Positions 50,319 to 61,142 of a stretch of DNA of 64,000 bases are shown here, piece by piece. A model generated the notes under the pieces. That model saw only the letters and a program-made list of their open reading frames with translations, searched no databases and had not been told where the DNA came from. Source of the stretch: an uncultured Kocuria sp. (GTDB lineage: Bacteria; Actinomycetota; Actinomycetes; Actinomycetales; Micrococcaceae); contig NZ_CANMRA010000009.1 of the NCBI RefSeq assembly GCF_947500125.1, positions 1-64,000 of the forward strand, given 5' to 3'. Each line of letters starts with the position of its first letter. The stretch's first letter is position 1. A program made the position numbers and the translations under genes.

Positions 50319-51950
50319 ATGAGAACGAAGCGGATCGCGGGCACGGCAGCGGTGCTCTCCGGAGCCCTGCTGCTCACCGCGTGCGGCGGTGGCGGCGGCG
50401 GCGGAGCCGAGGCCGGCGCCGACGGCGGCGGTACCTTCAGCGTGTACATCGGCGAGCCCGAGAACCCGCTGATCCCCGGCAACACGAGCGAGACCGAGGG
50501 CGGCCAGGTCGTCGACGCGCTGTGGACCGGTCTCGTCGAGTACGACCGTGAGACCAACGAGGCCGTCTACACCGGCGTCGCCGAGTCCGTGGAGTCCGAG
50601 GACCAGAAGACGTGGACGATCACGCTCAAGGACGGCTGGACCTTCCACGACGGCACTCCGGTGACCGCGCAGAGCTACGCCGACACGTGGAACTACGTGG
50701 CCAACAGCGAGAACGCCCAGGGCAACTCCTACTTCTTCGCCAACGTCGAGGGCTACGAGGACCTGCAGGCCGAGGAGGGCGGGTCCCCGGCCGGGACCGA
50801 GATGTCGGGGCTCGAGGTCGTGGACGACAGGACGCTCCGGGTGACACTCACCGATCCGTACGCGCAGTACCCCACGACCCTGGGCTACACCGCGTTCTTC
50901 CCGATGCCCCAGGCGTTCTTCGACAACCCGGAGGGCTTCGGCGAGCAGCCGATCGGCAACGGGCCCTTCAAGGCGGACGAGGCGTTCCAGGAGGGGCAGG
51001 GCGTCACGCTCACCCGCTACGAGGAGTTCGGCGGGGACGAGCCCGCCAAGGCCGCGGGCGTGGAGTTCCGCGTCTACACCGAGATCAACACCGCCTACAA
51101 CGACCTCCAGGCCGGCTCCCTCGACGTGGTCGACCAGATCCCGCCGGACGCCATCGCCTCCGCCGAGGACCAGTTCGGGGAGCGGTTCAAGACCACTCCG
51201 CGCGGTGACATCACCTCGCTGGGCTTCCCGACCTACGACGAGCGCTTCGCCGACCCGCAGGTCCGCCGGGCCATCTCGATGGCGATCGACCGGCAGGCGA
51301 TCACCGACGCGATCTTCCAGGGCGCCCGCACCCCGGCCGCGTCCTTCGTCTCTCCCGTGATCGACGGCCACCGCGAGGACGCCTGCGACGTCTGCGAGCT
51401 GAACGTGGAGGAGGCCAACCGCCTCCTCGACGAGGCCGGCTTCGACAAGTCCGAGCCCGTGGACCTGTGGTTCAACGCCGGCGCCGGCCACGAGGAGTGG
51501 ATGCAGGCCGTGGGCAACCAGCTGCGCGAGAACCTGGGCGTCGAGTACCAGCTGCGCGGCGACCTCCAGTTCGCCGAGTACCTGCCCAAGCAGGACGACA
51601 AGGGCATGACCGGGCCGTTCCGCTCGGGCTGGATCATGGACTACCCGGTCATGGAGAACATGCTCGGGCCGACCTACTCCACCGCGGCCCTGCCGCCGGC
51701 CGGTTCCAACGTGACCTTCTACTCGAACGAGGAGTTCGACGCGAAGCTCCAGGAGGGCAACGGCGCGGAGTCGATCGACGCCGCGATCCAGGCCTACCAG
51801 GAGGCCGAGGACCTGCTCGTGGCCGACATGCCGGCCGCCCCGCTGTTCTTCGGGCTCGTCCAGTACGCGCACTCGGAGAACGTCAGCGACGTGTACGTCA
51901 ACAGCTTCGGGCGCGTCGAGGTCGAGGACGTCGTCGTCGGCTCGGAGTGA
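50319..51950 (+). CDS. Peptide/nickel-type ABC transporter substrate-binding lipoprotein (family 5)
   Basis: 543-residue family 5 solute-binding protein. A basic start, hydrophobic stretch and lipobox LLTAC near residue 20 are followed by a Gly-rich linker. The mature part shows SETEGGQVVDALWTGLVEYD, the YTGVAESVESEDQKTWTITL region and VRRAISMAIDRQAITDAIFQ, as in OppA/DppA. The ATG at 50319 (MRTKRIAG) has GGAGG 6 bases upstream; the earlier ATG is itself part of that SD. It binds oligopeptides or related ligands outside the membrane and is the first gene of a five-gene operon. Confidence 0.93.
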   Translation: MRTKRIAGTAAVLSGALLLTACGGGGGGGAEAGADGGGTFSVYIGEPENPLIPGNTSETEGGQVVDALWTGLVEYDRETNEAVYTGVAESVESEDQKTWTITLKDGWTFHDGTPVTAQSYADTWNYVANSENAQGNSYFFANVEGYEDLQAEEGGSPAGTEMSGLEVVDDRTLRVTLTDPYAQYPTTLGYTAFFPMPQAFFDNPEGFGEQPIGNGPFKADEAFQEGQGVTLTRYEEFGGDEPAKAAGVEFRVYTEINTAYNDLQAGSLDVVDQIPPDAIASAEDQFGERFKTTPRGDITSLGFPTYDERFADPQVRRAISMAIDRQAITDAIFQGARTPAASFVSPVIDGHREDACDVCELNVEEANRLLDEAGFDKSEPVDLWFNAGAGHEEWMQAVGNQLRENLGVEYQLRGDLQFAEYLPKQDDKGMTGPFRSGWIMDYPVMENMLGPTYSTAALPPAGSNVTFYSNEEFDAKLQEGNGAESIDAAIQAYQEAEDLLVADMPAAPLFFGLVQYAHSENVSDVYVNSFGRVEVEDVVVGSE

Positions 51951-52075
51951 CCCGTACCGGACCCGGGAAGCCCCCACCGGGGCGCCCCGGGTCCGCCCGC
52001 GCACCACCTCCGCGCACCACCACCGTTCGACACCACCACTGTCCGACACCACCTCCGCACACCCCGAGGAGACCC

Positions 52076-52999
52076 ATGGGGCGGTACGTCCTCCGTCGCC
52101 TGCTGCTGACCGTTCCGGTGCTGCTGGGCGCATCCCTGCTCATCTTCGCCATGGTCTACGCGCTGCCGGGCGATCCCATCCGAGCGCTCGGCGGTGACCG
52201 CCCGCTCTCCGAGGCGGTCCAGGCGCAGCTGCGCGCCGAGTACAACCTCGACGACCCCCTGCTGATCCAGTACCTGAAGTACCTGGCCGGCCTGGTGCAG
52301 GGGGACTTCGGCACGGACTTCTCGGGCCGGCCCGTCCTCGACACGATCCTCGACCGGCTGCCCGTGACCGTGCGGCTGGCCCTCGTGGCCGTGGGCTTCG
52401 AGATCCTGATCGGCATCCTCGCGGGCGTGCTCGCGGGTCTGCGGCGCGGATCGTTCTTCGACAACCTCGTGCTCGTCTCGACCACGGTCGTCGTGTCCAT
52501 CCCGGTCTTCGTCCTGGGCTTCCTCGCCCAGTACGTCTTCGGCGTCCGGCTCGGCTGGTTCCCCATCGCGGGCATCACGCAGGGCTGGTACAGCTACGTG
52601 CTGCCGGGGCTGGTGCTCGCGGCCCTGTCCCTGGCCTACGTGGCGCGGCTGACCCGCACGAGCCTCGCGGAGAACCTGCAGAGCGACTACGTGCGCACCG
52701 CCCGCGCCAAGGGCCTGAGCGAGACCACCGTGGTCGGCAAGCACGCGCTGCGCAACAGCCTGATCCCGGTGGTCACCTTCATCGGCGCCGACCTCGGCGC
52801 GCTGCTGGGCGGGGCCATCGTGACCGAGTCGGTGTTCAACATCCCCGGCCTGGGCCGGGCGGTCTACGACGCCGTGCTGCGGCAGGAGGGCGCCGTCGTC
52901 GTCGGGATCGTCACGCTCTTCGTCTTCTTCTACATCTTCTTCAACCTGGTGGTCGACGTCCTCTACGCCGCCCTCGACCCGAGGATCCGCTATGAATGA
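52076..52999 (+). CDS. Peptide ABC transporter permease (DppB/OppB-like)
   Basis: 307-residue permease starting MGRYVLRRLLLTVPVLLGAS, the canonical DppB N-terminus, with GDPIRALGGD, LDDPLLIQYLKYLAGL and the late NIPGLGRAVYDAVLRQE segment. Six helices. The ATG at 52076 follows GAGGAGACCC. It overlaps the next permease by 8 bases. Confidence 0.94.
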   Translation: MGRYVLRRLLLTVPVLLGASLLIFAMVYALPGDPIRALGGDRPLSEAVQAQLRAEYNLDDPLLIQYLKYLAGLVQGDFGTDFSGRPVLDTILDRLPVTVRLALVAVGFEILIGILAGVLAGLRRGSFFDNLVLVSTTVVVSIPVFVLGFLAQYVFGVRLGWFPIAGITQGWYSYVLPGLVLAALSLAYVARLTRTSLAENLQSDYVRTARAKGLSETTVVGKHALRNSLIPVVTFIGADLGALLGGAIVTESVFNIPGLGRAVYDAVLRQEGAVVVGIVTLFVFFYIFFNLVVDVLYAALDPRIRYE

Positions 53000-53965
53000 G
53001 CCCCGCACGGAAACGCTCGACGAGCCGACGCGCGGCGAGGGCGAGCACCGCGAGTCCTTCTCGGACCGCGTCGACGACCGCGCCGAGGAGCTCGCCTCCG
53101 CGGCCGCGGCGGGCGACATCGAGCAGGCCGGCCTGTGGCGGGACGCCTGGCGCCAGCTGCGCCGCAACCCGTTCTTCATCGTGGGGGCGGTGCTGTTCCT
53201 GGTCTTCGCCGTGATGGCGGTGGCCCCGCAGGTCTTCACCTCCGTGGACCCGCGGGACTGCAGCCTGGCCCGCTCGGGCGACGGCCCGCAGCCGGGGGCG
53301 CCGTTCGGCTACGACATCCAGGGGTGCGACTACTACGCCAACGTGGTGCACGGTGCGCGCATCTCGCTGGCCATCGGCTTCCTCGCCGTCCTGGGCACCC
53401 TGGTCATCGGCGTGGTGGTGGGCGCGCTGGCCGGCTACTACGGCGGCTGGATCGACTCGCTCCTGGCCCGGGTCACGGACATCTTCTACGGGCTCCCGCT
53501 CATCCTGGGCGCGATCATCCTGCTGTCGGTGCTGCCCGAGCGCGGGGTGCTCGAGGTCTCCCTGGCGCTGATCGCGTTCGGCTGGATGACGGCGATGCGC
53601 CTGGTCCGGTCCAACGTCATCGGGGTCAAGCAGGCCGACTACGTGCAGGCGGCCCGCGCGCTCGGCGCGCGCACCGGGCGGATCATCACCAAGCACATCC
53701 TGCCCAACGCCATGGCGCCCGTGCTCGTGTACTCCACGATCGCCGTGGGGACGATCATCGCCTCCGAGGCGACGCTGACCTTCCTGGGCGTCGGCCTGCA
53801 GCTGCCCGAGATCTCCTGGGGCCTGCAGATCAACGCGGCCCAGAACCGGCTCCGCGACGCCCCGCACCTGATCCTGTTCCCTTCGTTCTTCCTGTCCCTG
53901 ACCGTGCTCGCGTTCATCCTCATGGGGGATGCGCTGCGCGACGCCCTCGATCCGAAACTGCGCCG

Positions 53966-53969
<4 letters not shown>
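52992..53969 (+). CDS. Peptide ABC transporter permease (DppC/OppC-like)
   Basis: 325-residue partner permease. An acidic ~45-residue cytoplasmic N-terminus precedes LRRNPFFIVGAVLFLVFAVM. The extracytoplasmic loop reads APFGYDIQGCDYYANVVHGA (the GTD-x-x-GRD-type segment of DppC, altered), and the EAA-like loop reads YVQAARALGARTGRIITKHI. It overlaps the first permease by 8 bases and the first ATPase by ATGA. Confidence 0.93.
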
Positions 53970-55016
<1,047 letters not shown>

Positions 55017-55024
<8 letters not shown>

Positions 55025-56048
55025 TCCACAGCCCACGACCACGGACGCCCCGCTGCTGGAGCTGCGCGACCTCACCAAGCACTTCCCGCTCACCCAGGGC
55101 ATCGTGTTCCGCAAGACCGTGGGCCAGGTGCGCGCCGTCGACGGCGTGAGCATGACCCTCAACCCCGGGGAGACCCTGGGGCTGGTCGGGGAGTCCGGCT
55201 CGGGCAAGTCCACGGTGGCCAAGCTCGTGATGGGTCTGGAGCGGCCGACGGCCGGGCAGATCCTGTACAAGGGCCGGGACATCACCGCGATGTCCGCCCG
55301 CGAGCTGCGGGACTACCGGCGCAACGTCCAGATCATCTTCCAGGACCCGTACTCCTCCCTGAACCCGCGCATGACGGTGGGCGACATCGTGGCCGAGGCC
55401 TGGGACGTGCACCCCAACTCCGTGGCCCGCAAGGACCGCGGAGCCCAGGTCCGGGAGCTGCTGGAGCGGGTGGGCCTGCGGGCCGACTACGCGAACCGGT
55501 ATCCGCACCAGTTCTCCGGCGGCCAGCGGCAGCGCATCGGGATCGCCCGGGCGCTGGCCCTGCGCCCGGAGGTGATCATCTGCGACGAGCCCGTCTCCGC
55601 CCTCGACGTGTCCGTCCAGGCCCAGGTGATCAACCTGCTCCAGGACCTGCAGGACGAGTTCGGGCTGTCCTTCCTGTTCATCGCCCACGACCTCTCGGTC
55701 GTGCGCCACCTCAGCGACCGCGTCGCCGTGATGTACCTCGGCGGCGTGGTGGAGACCGGGGACCGGGACGCGATCTACGAGCAGGCCGCGCACCCGTACA
55801 CGCAGGCCCTGCTCTCGGCCGTGCCGATCCACGAGCCGGCCCTGCGCGGGTCGCGGGAGCGCATCATGCTCAGCGGCGACCTGCCCAGCCCGGCGGACCC
55901 GCCCTCCGGCTGCCGCTTCCGCACACGCTGCTGGAAGGCCCAGGACGTCTGCGCCGAGGAGGTGCCCGAGCTCGTCGACCGCGGCCAGGGACACCCCTCG
56001 GCCTGCCACTTCGCCGAGAGCCGGGACCTCGTGCCCGGCTCGGCGTAG
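55017..56048 (+). CDS. Peptide ABC transporter ATP-binding protein (DppF/OppF-like)
   Basis: 343-residue second ATPase. It has the HFPLTQG opening of DppF proteins, Walker [10 protein letters not shown], signature [16 protein letters not shown], Walker [13 protein letters not shown] and [12 protein letters not shown]. The Cys-containing C-terminus is [19 protein letters not shown]. Last gene of the operon, followed by the hairpin at 56096 within the convergent alkA end. Confidence 0.94.
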
Positions 56049-56076
56049 CCGCCGGCCCGAGCCGCCGGCCCCGGGC

Positions 56077-57066
56077 TCAGCGGGCTCCGGACGCTCCGGG
56101 GGCCCCGGCAGGGCCGGGGCCCCCGGGCGCTGCGGGGTTCCCGCCGGCGAGCGGCGCGGCCGAGTCCGGGAACGCCGCGCGGGCCCACAGCCGCATCACG
56201 GCGTAGCTGCGCCACGGGCTCCAGGCGGACGCCGTCGCCGCCGCGGCGGCCACCCCGGTTTCGCCGAGCGCGCGGCGCAGGACCAGGTCCTGGGGCAGGA
56301 AGACGTCGGGGTCGCCCAGGACGCGCAGCGAGATCGACCCGGCCGTCCACGGGCCGATGCCGGGCAGGGCCAGCAGGCGCTCGCGCAGCACGGCGGCGTC
56401 CTCTCCGGCCCGCGCGCCGGCGTGCCCCGCCGGGGTGTCGAGGACGAGTCCGTCCCGGACCGCCACGGCGAGCGCGTGGACGGTCGCGGCCCTGCGGCTG
56501 GTGACACCCACGTCCCGCTGCAGCCGGGCCGGGTCAGTCCCGGAGATCCGGCGGGCCGTCGGGAAGGCGGCGGCGCCGCCGGTCACGGGCGTGCCGTGGT
56601 GGCGGACCAGGCGCCCGGCGAAGGTGCGGGCCGCGGCGAGGGAGACCTGCTGCCCCAGCACCGTCAGGACCGCCGTCTCGAAGCCGTCCGGTGAACCGGG
56701 CAGCCGGATCAGGGGCCAGGCGCGCACGGCGGGAGCGAGCGCGGGGTCGGACGCCAGGGCGCGGTCCGCCGCGGGGGACTCCGTGCCCTCGCCGAGCCAG
56801 CGGCGCACCCGGTCCAGCACTGGCTCCAGGGTCTCCGCCGCCCCGGGCCCGACGCGCACCGGCAGGCCGGCCGGCGTGAGGCCCCTCCAGTCGACCGTCA
56901 CCGTGCGGACTGCTCCGTCCACCACGACGGGGCGCCGGTGGGCGCCGCCCGCGAGGTCGTCGCACCCGGGCACGGCCTGGGACGCCAGGAAGTCCCGGAG
57001 GAACCCGGGGGACGCCGGCGGCGGGAGCAGGACGTCCACGGCACCCGCGGACCCGTCGTCGTGCAT
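56077..57066 (-). CDS. DNA-3-methyladenine glycosylase II (AlkA-like)
   Basis: 329-residue base-excision repair glycosylase. The central helix-hairpin-helix is [20 protein letters not shown], followed by [16 protein letters not shown], where the Asp of PQD is the catalytic residue. The partner domain spans residues ~70-180 ([20 protein letters not shown]). The N-terminus ([20 protein letters not shown]) resembles AlkA's first domain. ATG at 57066 is used. The Gly/Ala/Pro C-terminal tail is encoded by a perfect hairpin that doubles as terminator for the peptide operon. No Ada-type domain is fused. Confidence 0.9.
   Translation of the reverse strand: MHDDGSAGAVDVLLPPPASPGFLRDFLASQAVPGCDDLAGGAHRRPVVVDGAVRTVTVDWRGLTPAGLPVRVGPGAAETLEPVLDRVRRWLGEGTESPAADRALASDPALAPAVRAWPLIRLPGSPDGFETAVLTVLGQQVSLAAARTFAGRLVRHHGTPVTGGAAAFPTARRISGTDPARLQRDVGVTSRRAATVHALAVAVRDGLVLDTPAGHAGARAGEDAAVLRERLLALPGIGPWTAGSISLRVLGDPDVFLPQDLVLRRALGETGVAAAAATASAWSPWRSYAVMRLWARAAFPDSAAPLAGGNPAAPGGPGPAGAPGASGAR
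56096..56126 (+). terminator. Hairpin inside the alkA 3' end, serving the peptide ABC operon
   Basis: CCGGGGGCCCCGGC and its complement form a 14-bp stem with a 3-base loop, 48 bases past the OppF-like stop codon. The same bases encode alkA's last Gly/Pro/Ala codons. Confidence 0.65.
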
Positions 57067-57268
57067 GCGAGGCTCCCGGTCGTCGAGGGACGGACGTGTC
57101 GGGCCCAGCCTGTCCCGGGGGCGGACGCCTGTCCAGGCGGAAAAGTCGACGGAGCCCCTGTGCAGATTGTTCAACAATCACTACACTGGCACGAAAGTGA
57201 CCGCGGCCACGTCCTGGGTGGCCGGCGCCGTGCTCCGGTGCAGGTCGCATCCGTCCCGAGGAGGCCGC

Positions 57269-58522
57269 ATGTCCAGCTCCGCCCCCGTCCCGCCCGCCCC
57301 GGAGGGCCGCGGCGCCGTCGGCAGCCCCGCGGCGATGCGGGCCGTGAACCGCTCCGCCCTGCTGGGCGCGCTGTTCCTGATGGCCACCAGCGCCATCGGC
57401 CCCGGGTTCATCACCCAGACCGCGAACTTCACCGTCCGGCTCGGCGCCGCCTTCGCGTTCGCCATCGTCATCTCCATCGTCGTCGACATCGCGGTGCAGC
57501 TGAACGTGTGGCGGATCATCGGCGTCTCCGGGCTCAAGGCCCACGAGCTCGGCAACCGCGTGCTGCCGGGCCTCGGCTGGTTCATCGCCGCGCTGGTGGC
57601 CACCGGCGGGCTCGTCTTCAACATCGGCAACACCGCCGGCGGCGGGCTCGGACTCGACGCGCTGCTGGGTCTCGACCCCACGTGGGGAGGCGTCATCACG
57701 GCGCTGATCGCGGTGGGCGTGTTCGTCAGCAAGCGCGCGGGCGTGGCCCTGGACCGCATCGTGGTGGTCCTCGGCGTGCTCATGCTCATCGTGACCACCT
57801 ACGTGGCGATCGTCTCGCGCCCTCCGGTGGGGGAGGCGATGCGCAACGTGGTGCTGCCCGAGAACGTGGACTTCCTGGTCATCACGACCCTCATCGGCGG
57901 CACCGTGGGCGGGTACATCACCTACGCGGGCGCCCACCGCATCGTCGACGCCGGGATCACCGGCGTGGAGAGCGTCAAGCAGATCTCCCGCAGCTCCGTG
58001 GTGAGCATCGTGCTCACCGGCGTGATGCGCTTCCTGCTGTTCCTGGCGATCCTCGGCGTGGTCGCCGGCGGGGCCCAGCTCTCGGGCGAGAACCTGGCCG
58101 CCCAGGCGTTCCTCTCGGCCGCCGGGGAGGTCGGTCTGCGCCTGTTCGGCGTCATCCTGTGGGCCGCGTCCATCTCCTCGGTCATCGGCGCCGCCTACAC
58201 CTCGGTGTCCTTCCTCACCACCTCCCGGACGAGACCCCGCACCCGGAACCTGATGACCATCGCGTTCATCGTGGTCTCGGCCGCCGTGTTCGTCCTGCTC
58301 GGGCAGGCGCCGTCCACGCTGCTCATCGTGGCGGGAGCCGTGAACGGGCTCATCCTGCCGCTGGGCTTCGCGGTGCTGCTGTGGGTGGCCTGGCGCCGGA
58401 GGGACCTCCTGGGCGGCTACCGGTACCCCACCTGGCTCGCGCTGATCGGCACCGCGGTGTGGCTGCTCACCATCTACCTGGGATACCAGTCTCTCAGCGG
58501 CATCGCCGCGCTGTGGTCGTGA
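57269..58522 (+). CDS. NRAMP-like transporter without the DPGN metal motif (YcsG-like)
   Basis: 417-residue membrane protein with 11 or so helices, related to NRAMP and to Bacillus YcsG. Helix 1 reads [20 protein letters not shown]: the GPG-F part matches NRAMP but the metal-binding DPGN is replaced by a TANF-type sequence. The helix 6 metal motif (M-P-H) is replaced by [11 protein letters not shown] metal substrate is therefore doubtful; an organic acid such as 5-oxoproline is suggested by context. ATG at 57269 follows GAGGAGGCCGC. It overlaps the DUF1445 gene by GTGA, as in the ycsG-ycsI pair. Confidence 0.85.
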   Translation: MSSSAPVPPAPEGRGAVGSPAAMRAVNRSALLGALFLMATSAIGPGFITQTANFTVRLGAAFAFAIVISIVVDIAVQLNVWRIIGVSGLKAHELGNRVLPGLGWFIAALVATGGLVFNIGNTAGGGLGLDALLGLDPTWGGVITALIAVGVFVSKRAGVALDRIVVVLGVLMLIVTTYVAIVSRPPVGEAMRNVVLPENVDFLVITTLIGGTVGGYITYAGAHRIVDAGITGVESVKQISRSSVVSIVLTGVMRFLLFLAILGVVAGGAQLSGENLAAQAFLSAAGEVGLRLFGVILWAASISSVIGAAYTSVSFLTTSRTRPRTRNLMTIAFIVVSAAVFVLLGQAPSTLLIVAGAVNGLILPLGFAVLLWVAWRRRDLLGGYRYPTWLALIGTAVWLLTIYLGYQSLSGIAALWS

Positions 58523-59337
58523 GCGCGGTGGGAGCGGCGGGCGCGCAGGACCGTCAGGAGCGTGCCGCGCTGACCCCGGCCGCCGCCCGGGCGATGTTCC
58601 GCAGCGGCCTGGTCACGCCCACGTCGGGCTGGTGCGACGGCTACGCGCAGGCGAACCTGATCGTCGTCCCGAGGGACTGGGCCTTCGACGTCCTGCTCTT
58701 CGCCCAGCGCAACCCCAAGCCGTGCCCGGTGCTGGGCGTGCTCGAGGCCGGCGAGGTGACCGGACCGATGCTGGGCGGGGGCGACGTCCGCACCGACGTC
58801 CCGCTCTACACCGTCTACCGGGACGGCGCGGCCGCGGGCACCCGCACCGACCTGCTGGACGTGTGGCGCGAGGACCTCGTGACCTTCACCCTGGGCTGCA
58901 GCTTCACCTTCGAGGCGGCCCTGCAGGAGGCCGGGATCCCGGTCGCCCACATCGACCAGGGCGTCAACGTCCCGATGTACCGCACGAACGTCCCGTGCGC
59001 ACCCGCCGGGCGGCTGTCCGGGCCGCTGGTCGTGTCCATGCGGCCGGTCCCGGCCGACCGGGTGGCGGACGCCGTGCGCATCACCTCGCGCTATCCGGCG
59101 GTGCACGGCGCCCCCGTGCACATCGGCGCCCCGCAGGAGCTGGGGATCCGCGACCTCGCCGCGCCGGACTACGGGGACGCCGTGGAGATCCCGGCCGGGC
59201 ACCTGCCCGTGTTCTGGGCCTGCGGGGTGACGCCCCAGGCGGCGGTGCTCGAGTCCGGGGTGCCGTTCGCCCTCGGGCACGCCCCGGGCCACATGCTGGT
59301 CACGGACCTGCCGAACTGGCAGTACCAGGTGCCCTGA
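58519..59337 (+). CDS. Putative hydro-lyase, DUF1445 family (YcsI-like)
   Basis: 272-residue cytosolic protein of the DUF1445/D-glutamate cyclase-like family. It shows [53 protein letters not shown], and late [19 protein letters not shown] and [11 protein letters not shown]. Some relatives interconvert D-glutamate and 5-oxo-D-proline, which suits this locus. GTG at 58519 overlaps the transporter stop (GTGA). Its 3' end overlaps the convergent GntR gene by 38 bases. Confidence 0.88.
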   Translation: MSAVGAAGAQDRQERAALTPAAARAMFRSGLVTPTSGWCDGYAQANLIVVPRDWAFDVLLFAQRNPKPCPVLGVLEAGEVTGPMLGGGDVRTDVPLYTVYRDGAAAGTRTDLLDVWREDLVTFTLGCSFTFEAALQEAGIPVAHIDQGVNVPMYRTNVPCAPAGRLSGPLVVSMRPVPADRVADAVRITSRYPAVHGAPVHIGAPQELGIRDLAAPDYGDAVEIPAGHLPVFWACGVTPQAAVLESGVPFALGHAPGHMLVTDLPNWQYQVP

Positions 59338-60034
59338 CCGCGGCCGGCGCGGGACCCTCCAGGACGTCGAGGAGCTGCTTCCGGGAGGCCTCCAGGTAGT
59401 CGTGCATCTGCACGGCGGACTCCTCGCGCCGGCCCTGCTCGAAGAGCTCGAGGATCCGTGCGTTGCGCTCGATCCAGGGGGCGTGGAAGGACGGGTCCTG
59501 CCGCATGGAGTAGAACACGAGCCGCGCCTCCGCGAGGGTCCGGGACATCAGCTCGTTCTGGCGCACCGAGCCGGCCAGTTCCACGACGCCGCGGTGGAAC
59601 CGCTGGTTCGCGTCGGCCATGCCCGGGACGTCCTGGCGGCGGCGGGCGGCGCGGCCGTCCTCGACGGCCGCGTGCAGGCCCGGCTGCGGGACCGGGTCCG
59701 ACCAGCGCAGCGCCGAGGTCTCCAGCGCGAGGCGCACCCGGTGGATCTCCCGCACGTCGTCCGCGCCGGGCCGGGCCACCGAGACGCCGCGGTTGGGGAC
59801 CCGGACCAGCAGGTTCTCCCCGACCAGGATCGTGAAGGCCTCGCGCAGGGTGTTGCGGGAGACCCGCAGCGCCTCGCTGACCCGGGCCTCCGAGAGCCGG
59901 GTCCCGGGCGGCAGCCGGCCGGCGACGACGCCCTGGCGCAGGACGTCCACGGCCCACGGGATGGCCTCCCCCTGCGGGGCGGGCCCGGCCTGCGCGACGG
60001 CCGTCATCAGGAACGCGTTCTCCACGGTGTTCAT
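59300..60034 (-). CDS. GntR-family transcriptional regulator, FadR/FCD subfamily
   Basis: 244-residue regulator. The winged helix is at ~28-90 ([40 protein letters not shown]) and an FCD all-helical sensor at ~95-220 with metal-ligand candidates ([34 protein letters not shown]). ATG at 60034 is used; a TTG directly before it is an equal candidate. It is divergent from the lipoprotein gene at 60148 across 113 bases and convergent with ycsI, and probably controls the oxoproline-type locus. Confidence 0.9.
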   Translation of the reverse strand: MNTVENAFLMTAVAQAGPAPQGEAIPWAVDVLRQGVVAGRLPPGTRLSEARVSEALRVSRNTLREAFTILVGENLLVRVPNRGVSVARPGADDVREIHRVRLALETSALRWSDPVPQPGLHAAVEDGRAARRRQDVPGMADANQRFHRGVVELAGSVRQNELMSRTLAEARLVFYSMRQDPSFHAPWIERNARILELFEQGRREESAVQMHDYLEASRKQLLDVLEGPAPAAVRAPGTASSAGP

Positions 60035-60147
60035 CAATCCACCATCCTGGCATCCGGCGGGACCTGAACCCGCGACGGCACCCTGGTGGCGGGCCCGGGC
60101 CGTCCTCTAGGCTTCCAGCACATCCGTCCCACACCCTGGAGGCTTCG

Positions 60148-61110
60148 ATGCAGAAGACCGGTGCAGCACTGGCCACGGCCGCCGTCCTGACAGTGACCGC
60201 GTGCGGAGGTGGGGAGTCCGGCGGAGGAGCGGCCGGGGACGGCGAGCTGACGACGGTCAGCATCGGCGTCATCGCGAGCACCGATGTGGCGCCCCTCTAC
60301 CTGGGGATCGAGCAGGGCTTCTTCGAGGAGGAGGGGCTGGAGCTCGACATCACCCAGGCCCAGGGCGGGGCGGCCATCGTCCCGTCCGTGGTCAGCGGGG
60401 AGCTGGACTTCGGCTTCAGCAACGTGACGTCGCTGATCGTGGCCCGGTCCCAGGGGCTGCCGCTGCAGATCATCGCCAACGCCAACAACTCCACCGGGGT
60501 CCAGGGCGAGGACTTCGCCGACGTCCTGGTGCGCGAGGACAGCGAGATCCAGGACGCGGCGGACCTGGAGGGCAGGACCGTCGGCGTCAACACCCTGAAC
60601 AACATCAGCGACACCACCATCCGCGCGGCCATCGAGGCGCAGGGCGGCGATCCCGGGAACGTCGAGTTCGTCGAGATCCCGCTGCCCGACATGCCGGCGG
60701 CCCTGGACCGGGGCGAGGTGGACGCGATCGGGTCGATCGAGCCCTTCCGGACCATCGCGATGCAGGACGGCGCGCGCTCGGCCGTGTCCAACTACGCGTT
60801 CCCGATCGAGGACCTGACGGTGGCCGTGTACTTCACCACCGACGACGTGGTGGCCGAGGACCCCGAGATGGTGGAGTCCTTCCAGGCGGCCATCGAGAGG
60901 TCCCTCGAGTTCGCGCAGGACAACCCCGACGAGGTGCGCGCCGTCCTGCCCAGCTACACGCAGCTCGACGAGGAGCTGATCGACCAGCTCGTCCTGCCGT
61001 CCTACCCCACCGAGGTGAACCGGGAGTCCGTGCAGGAGCTCGCGGACCTCGCCGTGCAGCACGGTCTCATCGAGGAGACACCCGACCTCAACGAGCTGCT
61101 TCCGGAGTGA
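60148..61110 (+). CDS. NMT1/THI5-like ABC transporter substrate-binding lipoprotein (orphan)
   Basis: 320-residue binding protein. A short signal with lipobox VTAC near residue 19 is followed by the NMT1-family pattern: TTVSIGVIASTDVAPLYLGI, GFFEEEGLELDITQAQGGAA, SVVSGELDFGFSNVTSLIVA and DLEGRTVGVNTLNNISD. Relatives bind taurine, sulfonates, nitrate or pyrimidines. No permease or ATPase lies beside it in the window, so it must share one encoded elsewhere. SD GGAGGCTTCG precedes the ATG. It is convergent with the biotin carboxylase gene. Confidence 0.87.
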   Translation: MQKTGAALATAAVLTVTACGGGESGGGAAGDGELTTVSIGVIASTDVAPLYLGIEQGFFEEEGLELDITQAQGGAAIVPSVVSGELDFGFSNVTSLIVARSQGLPLQIIANANNSTGVQGEDFADVLVREDSEIQDAADLEGRTVGVNTLNNISDTTIRAAIEAQGGDPGNVEFVEIPLPDMPAALDRGEVDAIGSIEPFRTIAMQDGARSAVSNYAFPIEDLTVAVYFTTDDVVAEDPEMVESFQAAIERSLEFAQDNPDEVRAVLPSYTQLDEELIDQLVLPSYPTEVNRESVQELADLAVQHGLIEETPDLNELLPE

Positions 61111-61142
61111 CCGGCGGCCGGGGGACCGGCGGCTGAGCCCGC

